Assembly (NCBI GenBank): GCA_903834135.1
Contig: CAILHZ010000019.1
Location: 17,474-81,473 of the forward strand
From: an uncultured Opitutia bacterium
Lineage (GTDB): Bacteria > Verrucomicrobiota > Verrucomicrobiia > Opitutales > Opitutaceae
Length of the DNA stretch: 64,000 bases
Reading direction: 5' to 3'
This document shows, one piece after another, positions 28,469-35,645 of this stretch. How positions within the stretch are numbered: the first letter of the stretch is position 1; each line of letters begins with the position of its first letter. The position numbers were made by a program, and so were the translations under genes. The notes beneath the pieces are model-generated. The model was not told the DNA's origin, ran no database searches, and worked only from the letters and a program-made list of their open reading frames with translations.

Positions 28469-28657
28469 TCAGAGTCCTTTAGGAGAGGTTTTCGTCAGGT
28501 TTAAAATATCTGAATAAGGATTAAAGATAAGAAAATCATGCATCAGTTCGTGATGGTAGTCTTGCTTTTTATAGAGCTGCGTTTCTCCAAGAATTGCAGC
28601 ACGTATGATTAGATCCTGCCGTGTTAGCAGAGGGCGGTAGTCATTTTTAGTTTTCAT
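28469..28657 (-). CDS. Small hypothetical protein (62 aa) behind a valine-rich leader
   Basis: A 62-residue frame begins MKTKNDYRPLLTRQ and ends one base from the convergent GDSL gene. I recognise no family; it is charged at the N-terminus, with a DYHHELMHDF segment and no membrane helix. It is the first frame after the minus-strand terminator at 28707-28744, so it is what would be transcribed if that terminator were read through. No Shine-Dalgarno sequence precedes it. It may be real, a remnant, or chance. Confidence 0.3.
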   Translation of the reverse strand: MKTKNDYRPLLTRQDLIIRAAILGETQLYKKQDYHHELMHDFLIFNPYSDILNLTKTSPKGL

Positions 28658-28706
28658 ATAGATTATGGGTTTTTGCCCATCTGCTATGACTTGCCGGTTA
28701 GGGGCC

Positions 28707-28744
28707 AAAAAAAAGCCCCCTCCGGTAAGGCACCGGAGAGGGCT
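28707..28744 (-). terminator. Strong intrinsic terminator of the valine-rich leader unit
   Basis: Reading the minus strand, AGCCCTCTCCGGT (28744-28732) pairs with ACCGGAGGGGGCT (28726-28714) around a 5-base loop with a single mismatch, and is followed by eight T (28714-28707). There is no T run on the plus strand, so it acts on minus-strand transcription. Its left arm can instead pair with bases at the end of the leader peptide frame (28776-28765), as in amino-acid attenuators. Confidence 0.85.
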
Positions 28745-28758
28745 GATTTAAAAAGTAA

Positions 28759-28860
28759 TCAGAACCTTCTCGGTGCGTGTCTTGAGACGACCACAACAGA
28801 TGCCACCACGGATACAATTGATCCGGAGGTAGCGAAGGCTGATGTGACTAAGAGGTTCAT
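28759..28860 (-). CDS. Short valine-rich leader peptide (33 aa), IvbL-like
   Basis: A 33-codon frame lies between a promoter and a strong terminator. It begins MNLLVTSAFATSG, has seven valines and one isoleucine in residues 15-25 (SIVSVVASVVVVS) and ends RHAPRRF. Val-rich leaders of this size attenuate ilvBN in enteric bacteria. The RNA can form three exclusive stems: GAACCT (28858-28853) with AGGTTC (28767-28762); GCACCGAGAAGG (28776-28765) with the terminator left arm, 11 pairs with two bulges; and the terminator itself. Unlike known cases no ilv gene follows, only a 62-residue frame. The alternative is a small hydrophobic toxin-like membrane peptide with a basic tail. Too short for usual gene finders. 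Confidence 0.5.
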   Translation of the reverse strand: MNLLVTSAFATSGSIVSVVASVVVVSRHAPRRF

Positions 28861-28872
28861 GTAAGCTTTCTA

Positions 28873-28900
28873 CAGATACTCTTAACAGTTAGACTGTCAA
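28873..28900 (-). promoter_or_regulatory. Promoter of the valine-rich leader
   Basis: On the minus strand a perfect -35 TTGACA (28900-28895) is followed after 16 bases by TATCTG (28878-28873) as a weak -10. Transcription would begin about 6 bases before the leader ATG, giving an almost leaderless message. An ACAGT/ACTGT inverted repeat overlaps the spacer and could bind a regulator. Confidence 0.5.
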
Positions 28901-28930
28901 GTGTTCTTGTTTTACAGAATTTTGTGCCAC

Positions 28931-29407
28931 TTATTTTGTAGGCGCAACGAGTCTGCATGATTGCCATGCAAGAAAGCGCCAATGACCTTCTTCATTTCTG
29001 TAAACAGCTAAGAAACCGAGATATAGATTAGTTGGTTTACCGTCGTTTTCAGATACAAATGCTGCTCTTCCAGACATTAAAGCAATCGTAGGTGCAACTA
29101 ATTTAAATGTCCTTTCTTCATATTTAACTGAAAGGTATTTAAGGGATTTGTTCGTTAAAGCCTTTGTGTAGGATTCTTTGTTATCTACTTTACCACTCGA
29201 GTGAGCATAGCGGAATTCATCAGAGAATATTGCACCAACACGTGCAGGATCTGCAGCAATCGTAGCAGATACTCTTTCATCGTCTGCTGCTTGCAGTGCA
29301 GCAAGTGTTTGTGGATCTGGAATTGAATCTGCAAAGCTATTTAAAACGAAAGCCTTCGAGGCTAACATGAGTGCAAGAATTAAGATAAATCGAATTGGGG
29401 ATTTCAT
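28931..29407 (-). CDS. Exported DUF4440 / SnoaL-like (NTF2-fold) protein
   Basis: Small protein with a signal peptide (residues 1-27) and one NTF2-like domain of the DUF4440 type. The cone-shaped domain shows the typical order: helix ALQAADDERVSATIAADPARV, then IFSDEFRYAHSSGKVDNKESY, and strands ending in HWRFLAWQSCRL. Such proteins bind small ligands or act as isomerase-like or unknown periplasmic factors; no catalytic residue set can be named. It has 158 residues. It stands alone on the minus strand; the leader peptide unit begins 30 bases beyond its stop. Confidence 0.72.
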   Translation of the reverse strand: MKSPIRFILILALMLASKAFVLNSFADSIPDPQTLAALQAADDERVSATIAADPARVGAIFSDEFRYAHSSGKVDNKESYTKALTNKSLKYLSVKYEERTFKLVAPTIALMSGRAAFVSENDGKPTNLYLGFLAVYRNEEGHWRFLAWQSCRLVAPTK

Positions 29408-29466
29408 AGTTAGGATAAGCTTACATTACACCGATTTTTAAGATGACCTGCAAGCGGTTATCTTGA

Positions 29467-30513
29467 TTATAACAGTGTCGGTTCCGACTGTTCCCTAGAT
29501 GGTTCGATTTTGGGAGCTTGTTTTTTCTTGTCTGCATTAAGTTGGGCTTCGGTCCACCTAGATAATTCAGTCCATTTTACTGCATTTTGTTTTTCAGTTA
29601 TACCTTCACCTACAGCGATTATTTTATAGCTGCCCTTATACGGTGCACATCTAAGAAAACTAACACGCTTATCTGGCGATAGTGCAGGATCAGTATTTAA
29701 TCGGATTGAATTGAGCAGTCGCTCAGGTATCGGAATAGATTGAGTGTTTTCTTCGTTATCCACAGGAGAGATATATAAACGACTTGGGTCATCAGTTCTT
29801 ATGGGAAGGGGGCGTACGACAATTGTTTTAGGAGGTGCATGATCAGGAATTACAGGAGATATTTTTGGTTTTTTATCCAGGTCTTCAGATGGCAGTGTTT
29901 GCTTTAGGTCTACCTTCATTTCTGATGGCTTTTTATCATTTACGATAGGTTTCATATCTATACCTACTACAGTGTAACCTAAACGTGAAAGATGCTGGTA
30001 GCAGCTCGTTAATGTATTAGCCACTTCGGAGTCTAGGGCATGTGTGGTTGATTCAATGTATGGGCGCTTACCAGGTTCTGTTTTTGTCCAGATTACATGG
30101 ATGCCTCCTTTATCTGCATAGATTGCCTTCATTTGAATATCACTAGGTTCTGAATCCAGTACGGGGTGAGAAGCCTTAATCTTTTTACCGGCAACACTTG
30201 GGTGCGGTTTAATTTCTGAGTCTACTGATTGTTCTACGGTTATGGAAGGTTCCTGATCTACCGATTTTCCGAATAGGTTACTAATCCATATACCTATTTT
30301 TTTATACCAGGCAGAGTGATGTCTCTCTTTGGTTTGTTTTAAGGAGTGCTTAAGTGCGATTTCGAATAGTGTTTGCAGTGCATGAGTTGAGGCTTGGTCA
30401 CTCTCTTTTTTAATCCAAATTGATTGCCCCTGTAAGTTTAGACTTACTCCAGATTGACTAAATCTAAGTTCATCAAGTCGTGTACTTTCAAGAAGCGGGG
30501 GAGTGGTGTTCAT
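29467..30513 (-). CDS. Hypothetical protein divergent from the type IV secretion-like cluster
   Basis: I do not recognise this 348-residue protein. It has no signal peptide and no sure membrane helix; WYKKIGIWISNLFGK near residue 69-83 looks amphipathic. Two small folded parts (about residues 115-200 with IYADKGGIHVIWTKTEPG and GYTVVGIDMKP, and about 255-330) flank a proline- and lysine-rich linker. It is transcribed away from the ATPase gene at 30566 and the 52-base gap holds a perfect inverted repeat, so the two are probably controlled together. It may be a cytoplasmic partner, substrate or regulator of that system; this is inference from position only. Confidence 0.6.
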   Translation of the reverse strand: MNTTPPLLESTRLDELRFSQSGVSLNLQGQSIWIKKESDQASTHALQTLFEIALKHSLKQTKERHHSAWYKKIGIWISNLFGKSVDQEPSITVEQSVDSEIKPHPSVAGKKIKASHPVLDSEPSDIQMKAIYADKGGIHVIWTKTEPGKRPYIESTTHALDSEVANTLTSCYQHLSRLGYTVVGIDMKPIVNDKKPSEMKVDLKQTLPSEDLDKKPKISPVIPDHAPPKTIVVRPLPIRTDDPSRLYISPVDNEENTQSIPIPERLLNSIRLNTDPALSPDKRVSFLRCAPYKGSYKIIAVGEGITEKQNAVKWTELSRWTEAQLNADKKKQAPKIEPSREQSEPTLL

Positions 30514-30520
30514 ATACCTC

Positions 30521-30557
30521 TATAATAGCAAGGGCAGGCTGTGGCCTTGCTATTATA
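30521..30557. promoter_or_regulatory. Perfect 13+13 bp inverted repeat filling a divergent promoter gap
   Basis: TATAATAGCAAGG (30521-30533) and its exact reverse complement CCTTGCTATTATA (30545-30557) flank an 11-base spacer. Each arm starts with a consensus -10 hexamer TATAAT reading inward, which gives both divergent genes (starts at 30513 and 30566) an expected leader of about 30 bases. No -35 box matches on either side, so an activator may be needed, or the repeat may be an operator. There is no T run, so a terminator is unlikely. Confidence 0.65.
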
Positions 30558-30565
30558 CTTACGTA

Positions 30566-32080
30566 ATGAGCATTTCTACTGATCAGTTACCTAATCTTAT
30601 TCCTTTTAGTCTTACCGATGTAGATTTGGCCACATTCGAAAAACTAAGGCAGTTGTGTACTCGGTTACAGTTTTTACCAACCTTGTCCGAAGGAGTTCTC
30701 TTACAGCTAGCAATGGTCGATCCTTACAGTGAAAGGTCCTTTGCTGAGATTAGAAATTTTACACATCAAGAGGTTAGAGCCTTTGGAATTAGCCTAGCTG
30801 ATTTTGAAAAGGTGATGACCTTAATTGAGTCTAAATCAACACGTGTAGATAAAATTAAAGACCATCAGACGCCAAGCGTTCGTCCTAAATTTTGGGGTAA
30901 CTGCTCAAGTGCTCGGCATCTTGTTTTAGAGATTGTTCGCGTTGCCTTCCACATAGGTGCATCAGACATTTTTATTGATCAACAAGAGTCGTGGACAGAA
31001 GTAGCAATGACAGTAAGTGGGAAAAAAGAAATTCTACCTCCCTTGGTTAGGGAGACTGGTAACTCTACCATGAAAGCGTTTAAAGAGATGGCAGGGATTG
31101 CTACTCAAGGTTCACAAAGCTGGCAGTCTGGTTTTGCACGTTGTGCGATTGAAGATCAATGGGCTGAACTGCGTGTAGAAATTACGCCCACTATTCATGG
31201 GGAAAGTTTGGTTGCCCGCGTTCAAAATAGATCCCTGCAAATTGAGCGAATGAAAACACTTCCCTTTTATACACCTGAGCAGAGATTACTTGCAGGACAG
31301 TGCCTTGGGCAAAAACAGGGGCTTATCCTAGCAACGGGACCAACAGGTCACGGTAAAACAACAACTCTTTATGCCTGTTTAGGCCAATTAGATCGTGCCC
31401 AGCTAAATATTAGAACCTTGGAAGATCCAGTAGAATTTACTGTACCTTGGATTACGCAAATTCCCGTGGGCTCTGGGACACAGCGTTCCTATGCAGACGG
31501 ACTAAAAAGTCTACTAAGGCAAGCCCCGCATGTCATTTTAATGGGTGAGATACGCGATACGTTAGTGGCTCAAACATGTGTTGAGGCTGTTGATACAGGG
31601 CACCTTATATTTGCTACGTTACATACCCGGGATGCCATTGGAGCAATTTCAAGGCTTATGGATTTAGGTCTCAGTGGTCGCTCAATAGGTACAGCTTTAT
31701 CCTTGGTGATTAGTCAGCGCTTGATGCGAAAACTTTGTCCCGAGTGCAAACAGAAGAAGAAAATAGACGAATCTCAGATACGTCACTTTAGACGTTATGA
31801 TCTTGTTGCTCCAGAGTGGCTGTGGATAAGCCGTGGGTGCTCGTTATGTGGAGGTATTGGGGAGAAAGGGGTGATGCCAGTTTTTGAACTTTTAAGGCCA
31901 TCTGCTCATTTTGGTATGACTACTGAGTTAGGTCGGGCTGATCGTATGAATTTTGATGAAAGTAAATTAAGAAATCTTTGGTTAAAGTCAGGTGGATTGC
32001 CTCTTATGCGTGAAGCACTTGTACGTGTTTCTTTAGGAGATATTACTTATAACGAAGCTCTTAAATATGAGCAGACCTAG
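30566..32080 (+). CDS. GspE/PilB-type secretion ATPase heading a VirB8-9-10-like cluster
   Basis: Hexameric secretion ATPase of the type II/type IV pilus assembly kind. The 504-residue protein has an N-terminal MshEN/T2SSE_N-like domain (about residues 10-85, with AMVDPYSERSFAEIRN), then the ATPase core: Walker A GPTGHGKTTTL (about 256-266), Asp box LEDPVEFT, Walker B ILMGEIRD and His box FATLHTRD. The four-cysteine zinc site of GspE/PilB is present (CPEC at about 391, CSLC at about 425). Start taken at ATG 30566; the upstream extension would run through the inverted repeat. DotB/VirB11-type ATPases lack the zinc site, so pairing this ATPase with VirB8/9/10-like genes is unusual. Confidence 0.87.
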   Translation: MSISTDQLPNLIPFSLTDVDLATFEKLRQLCTRLQFLPTLSEGVLLQLAMVDPYSERSFAEIRNFTHQEVRAFGISLADFEKVMTLIESKSTRVDKIKDHQTPSVRPKFWGNCSSARHLVLEIVRVAFHIGASDIFIDQQESWTEVAMTVSGKKEILPPLVRETGNSTMKAFKEMAGIATQGSQSWQSGFARCAIEDQWAELRVEITPTIHGESLVARVQNRSLQIERMKTLPFYTPEQRLLAGQCLGQKQGLILATGPTGHGKTTTLYACLGQLDRAQLNIRTLEDPVEFTVPWITQIPVGSGTQRSYADGLKSLLRQAPHVILMGEIRDTLVAQTCVEAVDTGHLIFATLHTRDAIGAISRLMDLGLSGRSIGTALSLVISQRLMRKLCPECKQKKKIDESQIRHFRRYDLVAPEWLWISRGCSLCGGIGEKGVMPVFELLRPSAHFGMTTELGRADRMNFDESKLRNLWLKSGGLPLMREALVRVSLGDITYNEALKYEQT

Positions 32081-32123
32081 GTCTAAATAAAGGGGGTATG
32101 ATATACACGTGCTTTAATAGTAT

Positions 32124-32873
32124 GTGGCTATCGCTGAAATAAATGATTCACATTTAGATAAGAAAGTAACTGGAGTAAAACCTTCAGCTAAGGGCAGTTC
32201 TTATCAGGAAATTAAGATGCCTACAGATACTGAGAAAAGGCATCTGAATTTTTCGTGGCTTATTCATGAACAACGAATCATCGCAATGATGCTTGGAGTA
32301 TTAGGTTTTGCTGCAGCTTCTGTGTGGGGGCTTACTATTACATTAACTGTAAAGCCAACACTTGTTGTTCGTGCTGCAGCCTCTTTAAAGCAAGAAGCTG
32401 CCAAATTTACGGGTACTCCCTCAGTGTCATACGATCAACTCTCTTTCTTTATTACAGCAGTTCTGCCTCGGTTTTACTGTGTAGATGAAAATGGGTATCC
32501 TTTCCTTCTTTTACTACAGGGCCTAGTAGATCCGAATTTAATTACCCGAGTTGAGTCAGGCTTTATTACTTCAGCTGCAGATTTGAAAGCTAACCATATG
32601 ACCCAGTCACTAACGATCACCGCTATCAGTGATGTGGTAGCTGATGATAAGCTGGGTAGAGCAGCAGCATATGTGAAGGGTTACGTGAGTGTTACATTGC
32701 GCCGTACCGAAGCTCAGGTCTATCCGTACCGAGCTCAGGTACTGATGGCTGTTAACCCCATAGGGCTTCTAAACCCATATCCTTTTTATGTTTTAAAGTG
32801 TGAGGAGAAGTTAGGGCCAAAGGCTTTAGACTGGGACTTAGTACACGACAATAAACGCTTTCTGGATTTGTAA
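32124..32873 (+). CDS. VirB8/TraE-like inner membrane protein
   Basis: Bitopic inner-membrane protein of 249 residues starting at GTG. A cytoplasmic tail of about 50 residues is followed by one membrane helix (about 51-72, MMLGVLGFAAASVWGLTITL) and a periplasmic domain. The layout and the segments YDQLSFFITAVLPRFY and VNPIGLLNPYPFYVL resemble the TraE/VirB8 group, in which an NTF2-like periplasmic domain nucleates the type IV secretion core. It is the second gene of the cluster, 43 bases after the ATPase. Sequence similarity is pattern-level only, so the family call is moderate. Confidence 0.6.
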   Translation: MAIAEINDSHLDKKVTGVKPSAKGSSYQEIKMPTDTEKRHLNFSWLIHEQRIIAMMLGVLGFAAASVWGLTITLTVKPTLVVRAAASLKQEAAKFTGTPSVSYDQLSFFITAVLPRFYCVDENGYPFLLLLQGLVDPNLITRVESGFITSAADLKANHMTQSLTITAISDVVADDKLGRAAAYVKGYVSVTLRRTEAQVYPYRAQVLMAVNPIGLLNPYPFYVLKCEEKLGPKALDWDLVHDNKRFLDL

Positions 32874-32891
32874 CAACCTATAGACAATAAC

Positions 32892-33581
32892 ATGAATGCA
32901 GGAGCTAAACCAATAGAGGTTAATTCAAGGTGGTCGGTTAGTAATGAATCCACTGATTTCTTTAATGAAGCAGACAGGTTTAAACGTAATTTTATAATTC
33001 TAGTCGTTGCATGCGTAGTGCTAATAGCTGCCCTAAGCATAGGCTTATACCGGCTGCATGAGGTTGCGCTTAAGCCTCCTCAAATTATCGGGATATCTCA
33101 CGGCCTAATGTTTAGTGCAGATCCCAAGTCTTTAGCGAGTGTAGAAGAAACAGATTTGGATTTGCAGTTCTCAGATACAGTTGAGGTCTTATTTGGACGC
33201 ACTGAAAAAGGACTACCCGAAGCAATTTATGAATACTGTGTTCCTGAAGTAGTAACATCTGTTGATAGAGACTACCGAGATTCAAAACAAAAGTATCCGG
33301 CAGGGTTTGTGCAGACACTCTCCATTACTGGATTTAAACGCGGGAGTGTGGTACCTGGGTTAAGGCATATGCGTTATAGCGGTGTCTTGACATCGCGCTC
33401 CTTATTGAAAGCTCAAACAAGTGTAATTTATGTAGATGTAACTTTTGCAATTACTGCACCTAGTAAGCTTAATATAAGTGGATGGAAATTGGTGCGCTTA
33501 GATGCAATTAATCGCAGCGACTACTATAAAGATGAGCATTCAGCTGCTCTTTTAAAGGCACTTAATTCTGATGCGAAGTAA
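32892..33581 (+). CDS. Second VirB8/DotI-like inner membrane protein
   Basis: Bitopic protein of 229 residues: basic N-terminal tail, one membrane helix (about residues 34-53, FIILVVACVVLIAALSIGLY) and a periplasmic domain with GISHGLMFSADP right after the helix, a layout like DotI/IcmL and TraM of type IVB systems. The C-terminal part has strands such as VIYVDVTFAI and WKLVRLDAI. It follows the first VirB8-like gene by 18 bases. Two consecutive VirB8-like genes before VirB9- and VirB10-like genes recall the dotJ-dotI-dotH-dotG order of Dot/Icm loci. Confidence 0.55.
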   Translation: MNAGAKPIEVNSRWSVSNESTDFFNEADRFKRNFIILVVACVVLIAALSIGLYRLHEVALKPPQIIGISHGLMFSADPKSLASVEETDLDLQFSDTVEVLFGRTEKGLPEAIYEYCVPEVVTSVDRDYRDSKQKYPAGFVQTLSITGFKRGSVVPGLRHMRYSGVLTSRSLLKAQTSVIYVDVTFAITAPSKLNISGWKLVRLDAINRSDYYKDEHSAALLKALNSDAK

Positions 33582-33599
33582 GTTGTATTTACTAAAAAC

Positions 33600-34418
33600 A
33601 TGATTCGATCATTTAAATATCTTATTTTAAATCTCCTGCTTTCACCTTGGGTATATTGTCAGGCTAATGATACATGTGAAGTATTACATTCTGGAATTCC
33701 CACTGAAATATACATTGCACCAGGACGTTCAACGACTGTTGTCTTAAGAACTAAAGAGCATGTATCTTCTATTTCACTTTCATCACCAATTATAACGTAC
33801 AAGTACGATAAAGTACTCAATCAAATTGAAATCACTGCAACGGGTAGAACAGCCGGTTTAGAAACTAATTTAAACGTTCGAATCGGGCCAGATGTTTACG
33901 TTTTAATAATTAAAATAGTCAATGACGTTAGAGTTCAGTTTGTACGTATCTTCTCATTTGAGTCTGGAGTAGCGCTAAGTGATGAAAGTGCATTAATGCA
34001 TGCCCGAGCGCTTAAGCCCGCATACATTGATTTACTTGGTGCAGTAAAAGTAATTGAACGTATGCAGAATGATTTAGTTTATAGGCATACCCATCTTGAA
34101 GTGCAACATGCAGACTTGAAGTATAGCTATATATGGAATGACTGCTTTATTACCTTGGAAAGCTGCGATCAATTTATAGACAAAGATCTACTCGTTTTTC
34201 GCATTGTTTGGACTAACAACACGCATGATGCACTTTATCTGGATACTCGGCAGTTAGCATTATTTATTGGAGATAAAAATTTACCTATAACGGCTACAAC
34301 AAGGAAAGCGCTGGGTAATATTATTACTCCTGGAAAAAAGGATGTTATTTATCTGGCTATCCAAGGTTACCGCATAAGCCGTAGTAACGCTTTCGAATTA
34401 AGATTACCCGCTGGTTAG
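33600..34418 (+). CDS. VirB9/DotH-like periplasmic core protein
   Basis: Exported 272-residue protein with a signal peptide (about 1-21, ending YCQA). The N-terminal part has the VirB9/CagX-like beta-domain pattern: PGRSTTVVLRTKEHVSSISL, a KVLNQIEITATG strand and TNLNVRIGPDVYVLIIKI. The C-terminal part has FRIVWTNNTHDALYLDTRQL, a beta-sandwich pattern like the outer-membrane-complex region of VirB9/TraN. It sits directly before the VirB10-like gene, which is the normal order in type IV secretion operons. No lipobox. It should form the periplasmic and outer-membrane ring with the VirB10-like protein and the lipoprotein. Confidence 0.62.
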   Translation: MIRSFKYLILNLLLSPWVYCQANDTCEVLHSGIPTEIYIAPGRSTTVVLRTKEHVSSISLSSPIITYKYDKVLNQIEITATGRTAGLETNLNVRIGPDVYVLIIKIVNDVRVQFVRIFSFESGVALSDESALMHARALKPAYIDLLGAVKVIERMQNDLVYRHTHLEVQHADLKYSYIWNDCFITLESCDQFIDKDLLVFRIVWTNNTHDALYLDTRQLALFIGDKNLPITATTRKALGNIITPGKKDVIYLAIQGYRISRSNAFELRLPAG

Positions 34419-34444
34419 ATCATCTTAGGCGAACTGTATTTAAA

Positions 34445-35617
34445 ATGGATCTTTTATTTAGATATAAACCAGATGGAAGTCGGGCGTATAGCTATTTTGT
34501 GTATCTTGGCTTCTTTGTAATAGCTGTAGTAGCTGTATTTGGATTACATCAAAAGACTCTTAATGGAGCTAATCGATCAGCGACAGTACGTGGTGGACAT
34601 GTTGGTCATATTACCCAGCAAGCTGCAATGATTGAGCCTGTGCATGCTGATAAAATAATTACTCCTACACAGGTGAATAGTTTTCGTTTACCTGAAGAAC
34701 TAGAAAATAAAACAGTGCAAGCATCTGAAGTTAAAGAGCCAAAATTTAGCCCGATTGCAGCAGCATTAACTGATCCACAGCTGAGTAGCGATGTGTTCTC
34801 AGCTACTGAAAATAAAGGATATAAAGTGCTTATACCTGCATTCCCGCCTGATAAGATAAAATCTATTACATCAGCTCTAAAGGATGAGGGGAGTACTCTA
34901 GGTGATCATATAAATAGTGTTAATTATTATGATCCTGAATTAACTGCAAATGAAGCGCATCAAACTGCGCCAATTAAAGTAAACAAAGATCGCTCGCTAG
35001 TATATTTAGTACCACGCGGTTCAACCTTAGAGGTTTGTTTATTATCTACAGTTGATACGAGTAACCCTGGGGCAATCATTGAGTGCGCACTTGTGAATGA
35101 TTTAGTTTTCAATCATGTTAAGCAAATAGACTTTGGAGTTCATATTCTGGGTAAACTAGCAGGAAACCCAGCTCGTGGTCGTATTAATATTAGCTTTGAT
35201 ACGATTGTTACTCCTTTAGGACTAGAAGTGCCAATTAATGCCAGTGTCGTTGAATGTGATGAGAGTTTACTAAACTATAGACCCGGGATCGCAGCTGAAC
35301 TTATTTCACCTCCTAACTGGGTGCAGGCCAGTCCTTATATTGCGGAAGTAGTTACGGGTTTCTTAGGATATTTCAAATCGAGGGTAAATACTCCAGTAGT
35401 AGTTACAGCAGGTGTAGTTAATTTTCAATCAACCGCTGCTGACGAACTTAAAAGGGCTGGTGCTCAAGCTTCAGCAACTGCGATTGAAGATCTCGCAGTA
35501 GCAAAGCAGAGGCAGTGGAATGAAATGTACGGTGCCTATTATTTGGTACACGCAGGAACACTGTGCTCTCTTCAACTTCAGGCAGATTTAGATCTGCACC
35601 GTCTGCATGAGCTTTAA
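34445..35617 (+). CDS. VirB10/TrbI/DotG-like trans-envelope scaffold
   Basis: Inner-membrane-anchored protein of 390 residues: short cytoplasmic start, one membrane helix (about 17-36), a long low-complexity linker and a C-terminal TrbI/VirB10 domain. That domain shows VPRGSTLEVCLLSTVDTSNP, then GAIIECALVNDLVF, HILGKLAGNPARGRINISFD and the loop TPLGLEVPINASVV, the order seen in VirB10 proteins (start of barrel, first strands, RVLVVW-like strand, GxxI). The final part (QLQADLDLHRL) follows the typical ending. It is the strongest single piece of evidence that this cluster is type IV secretion-like. Confidence 0.72.
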   Translation: MDLLFRYKPDGSRAYSYFVYLGFFVIAVVAVFGLHQKTLNGANRSATVRGGHVGHITQQAAMIEPVHADKIITPTQVNSFRLPEELENKTVQASEVKEPKFSPIAAALTDPQLSSDVFSATENKGYKVLIPAFPPDKIKSITSALKDEGSTLGDHINSVNYYDPELTANEAHQTAPIKVNKDRSLVYLVPRGSTLEVCLLSTVDTSNPGAIIECALVNDLVFNHVKQIDFGVHILGKLAGNPARGRINISFDTIVTPLGLEVPINASVVECDESLLNYRPGIAAELISPPNWVQASPYIAEVVTGFLGYFKSRVNTPVVVTAGVVNFQSTAADELKRAGAQASATAIEDLAVAKQRQWNEMYGAYYLVHAGTLCSLQLQADLDLHRLHEL

Positions 35618-35645
35618 ATAGCAATAATCATGCTTTTTTTTACCT

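Noticed and set aside
28673..28864. 63-codon plus-strand frame over the valine-rich leader
   Set aside because: It lies antisense to a promoter-peptide-terminator unit, runs through the terminator stem and has low-complexity Thr/Asp content; the minus-strand reading explains the sequence better.
30503..30565. Upstream extension of the secretion ATPase
   Set aside because: The extra 21 codons would be coded by the perfect inverted repeat and promoter boxes; the ATPase domain begins properly at 30566.
30566..32080. Ordinary type IV pilus or type II secretion operon
   Set aside because: No GspF/PilC platform, prepilin, secretin or prepilin peptidase gene is near; the partners look like VirB8/9/10.
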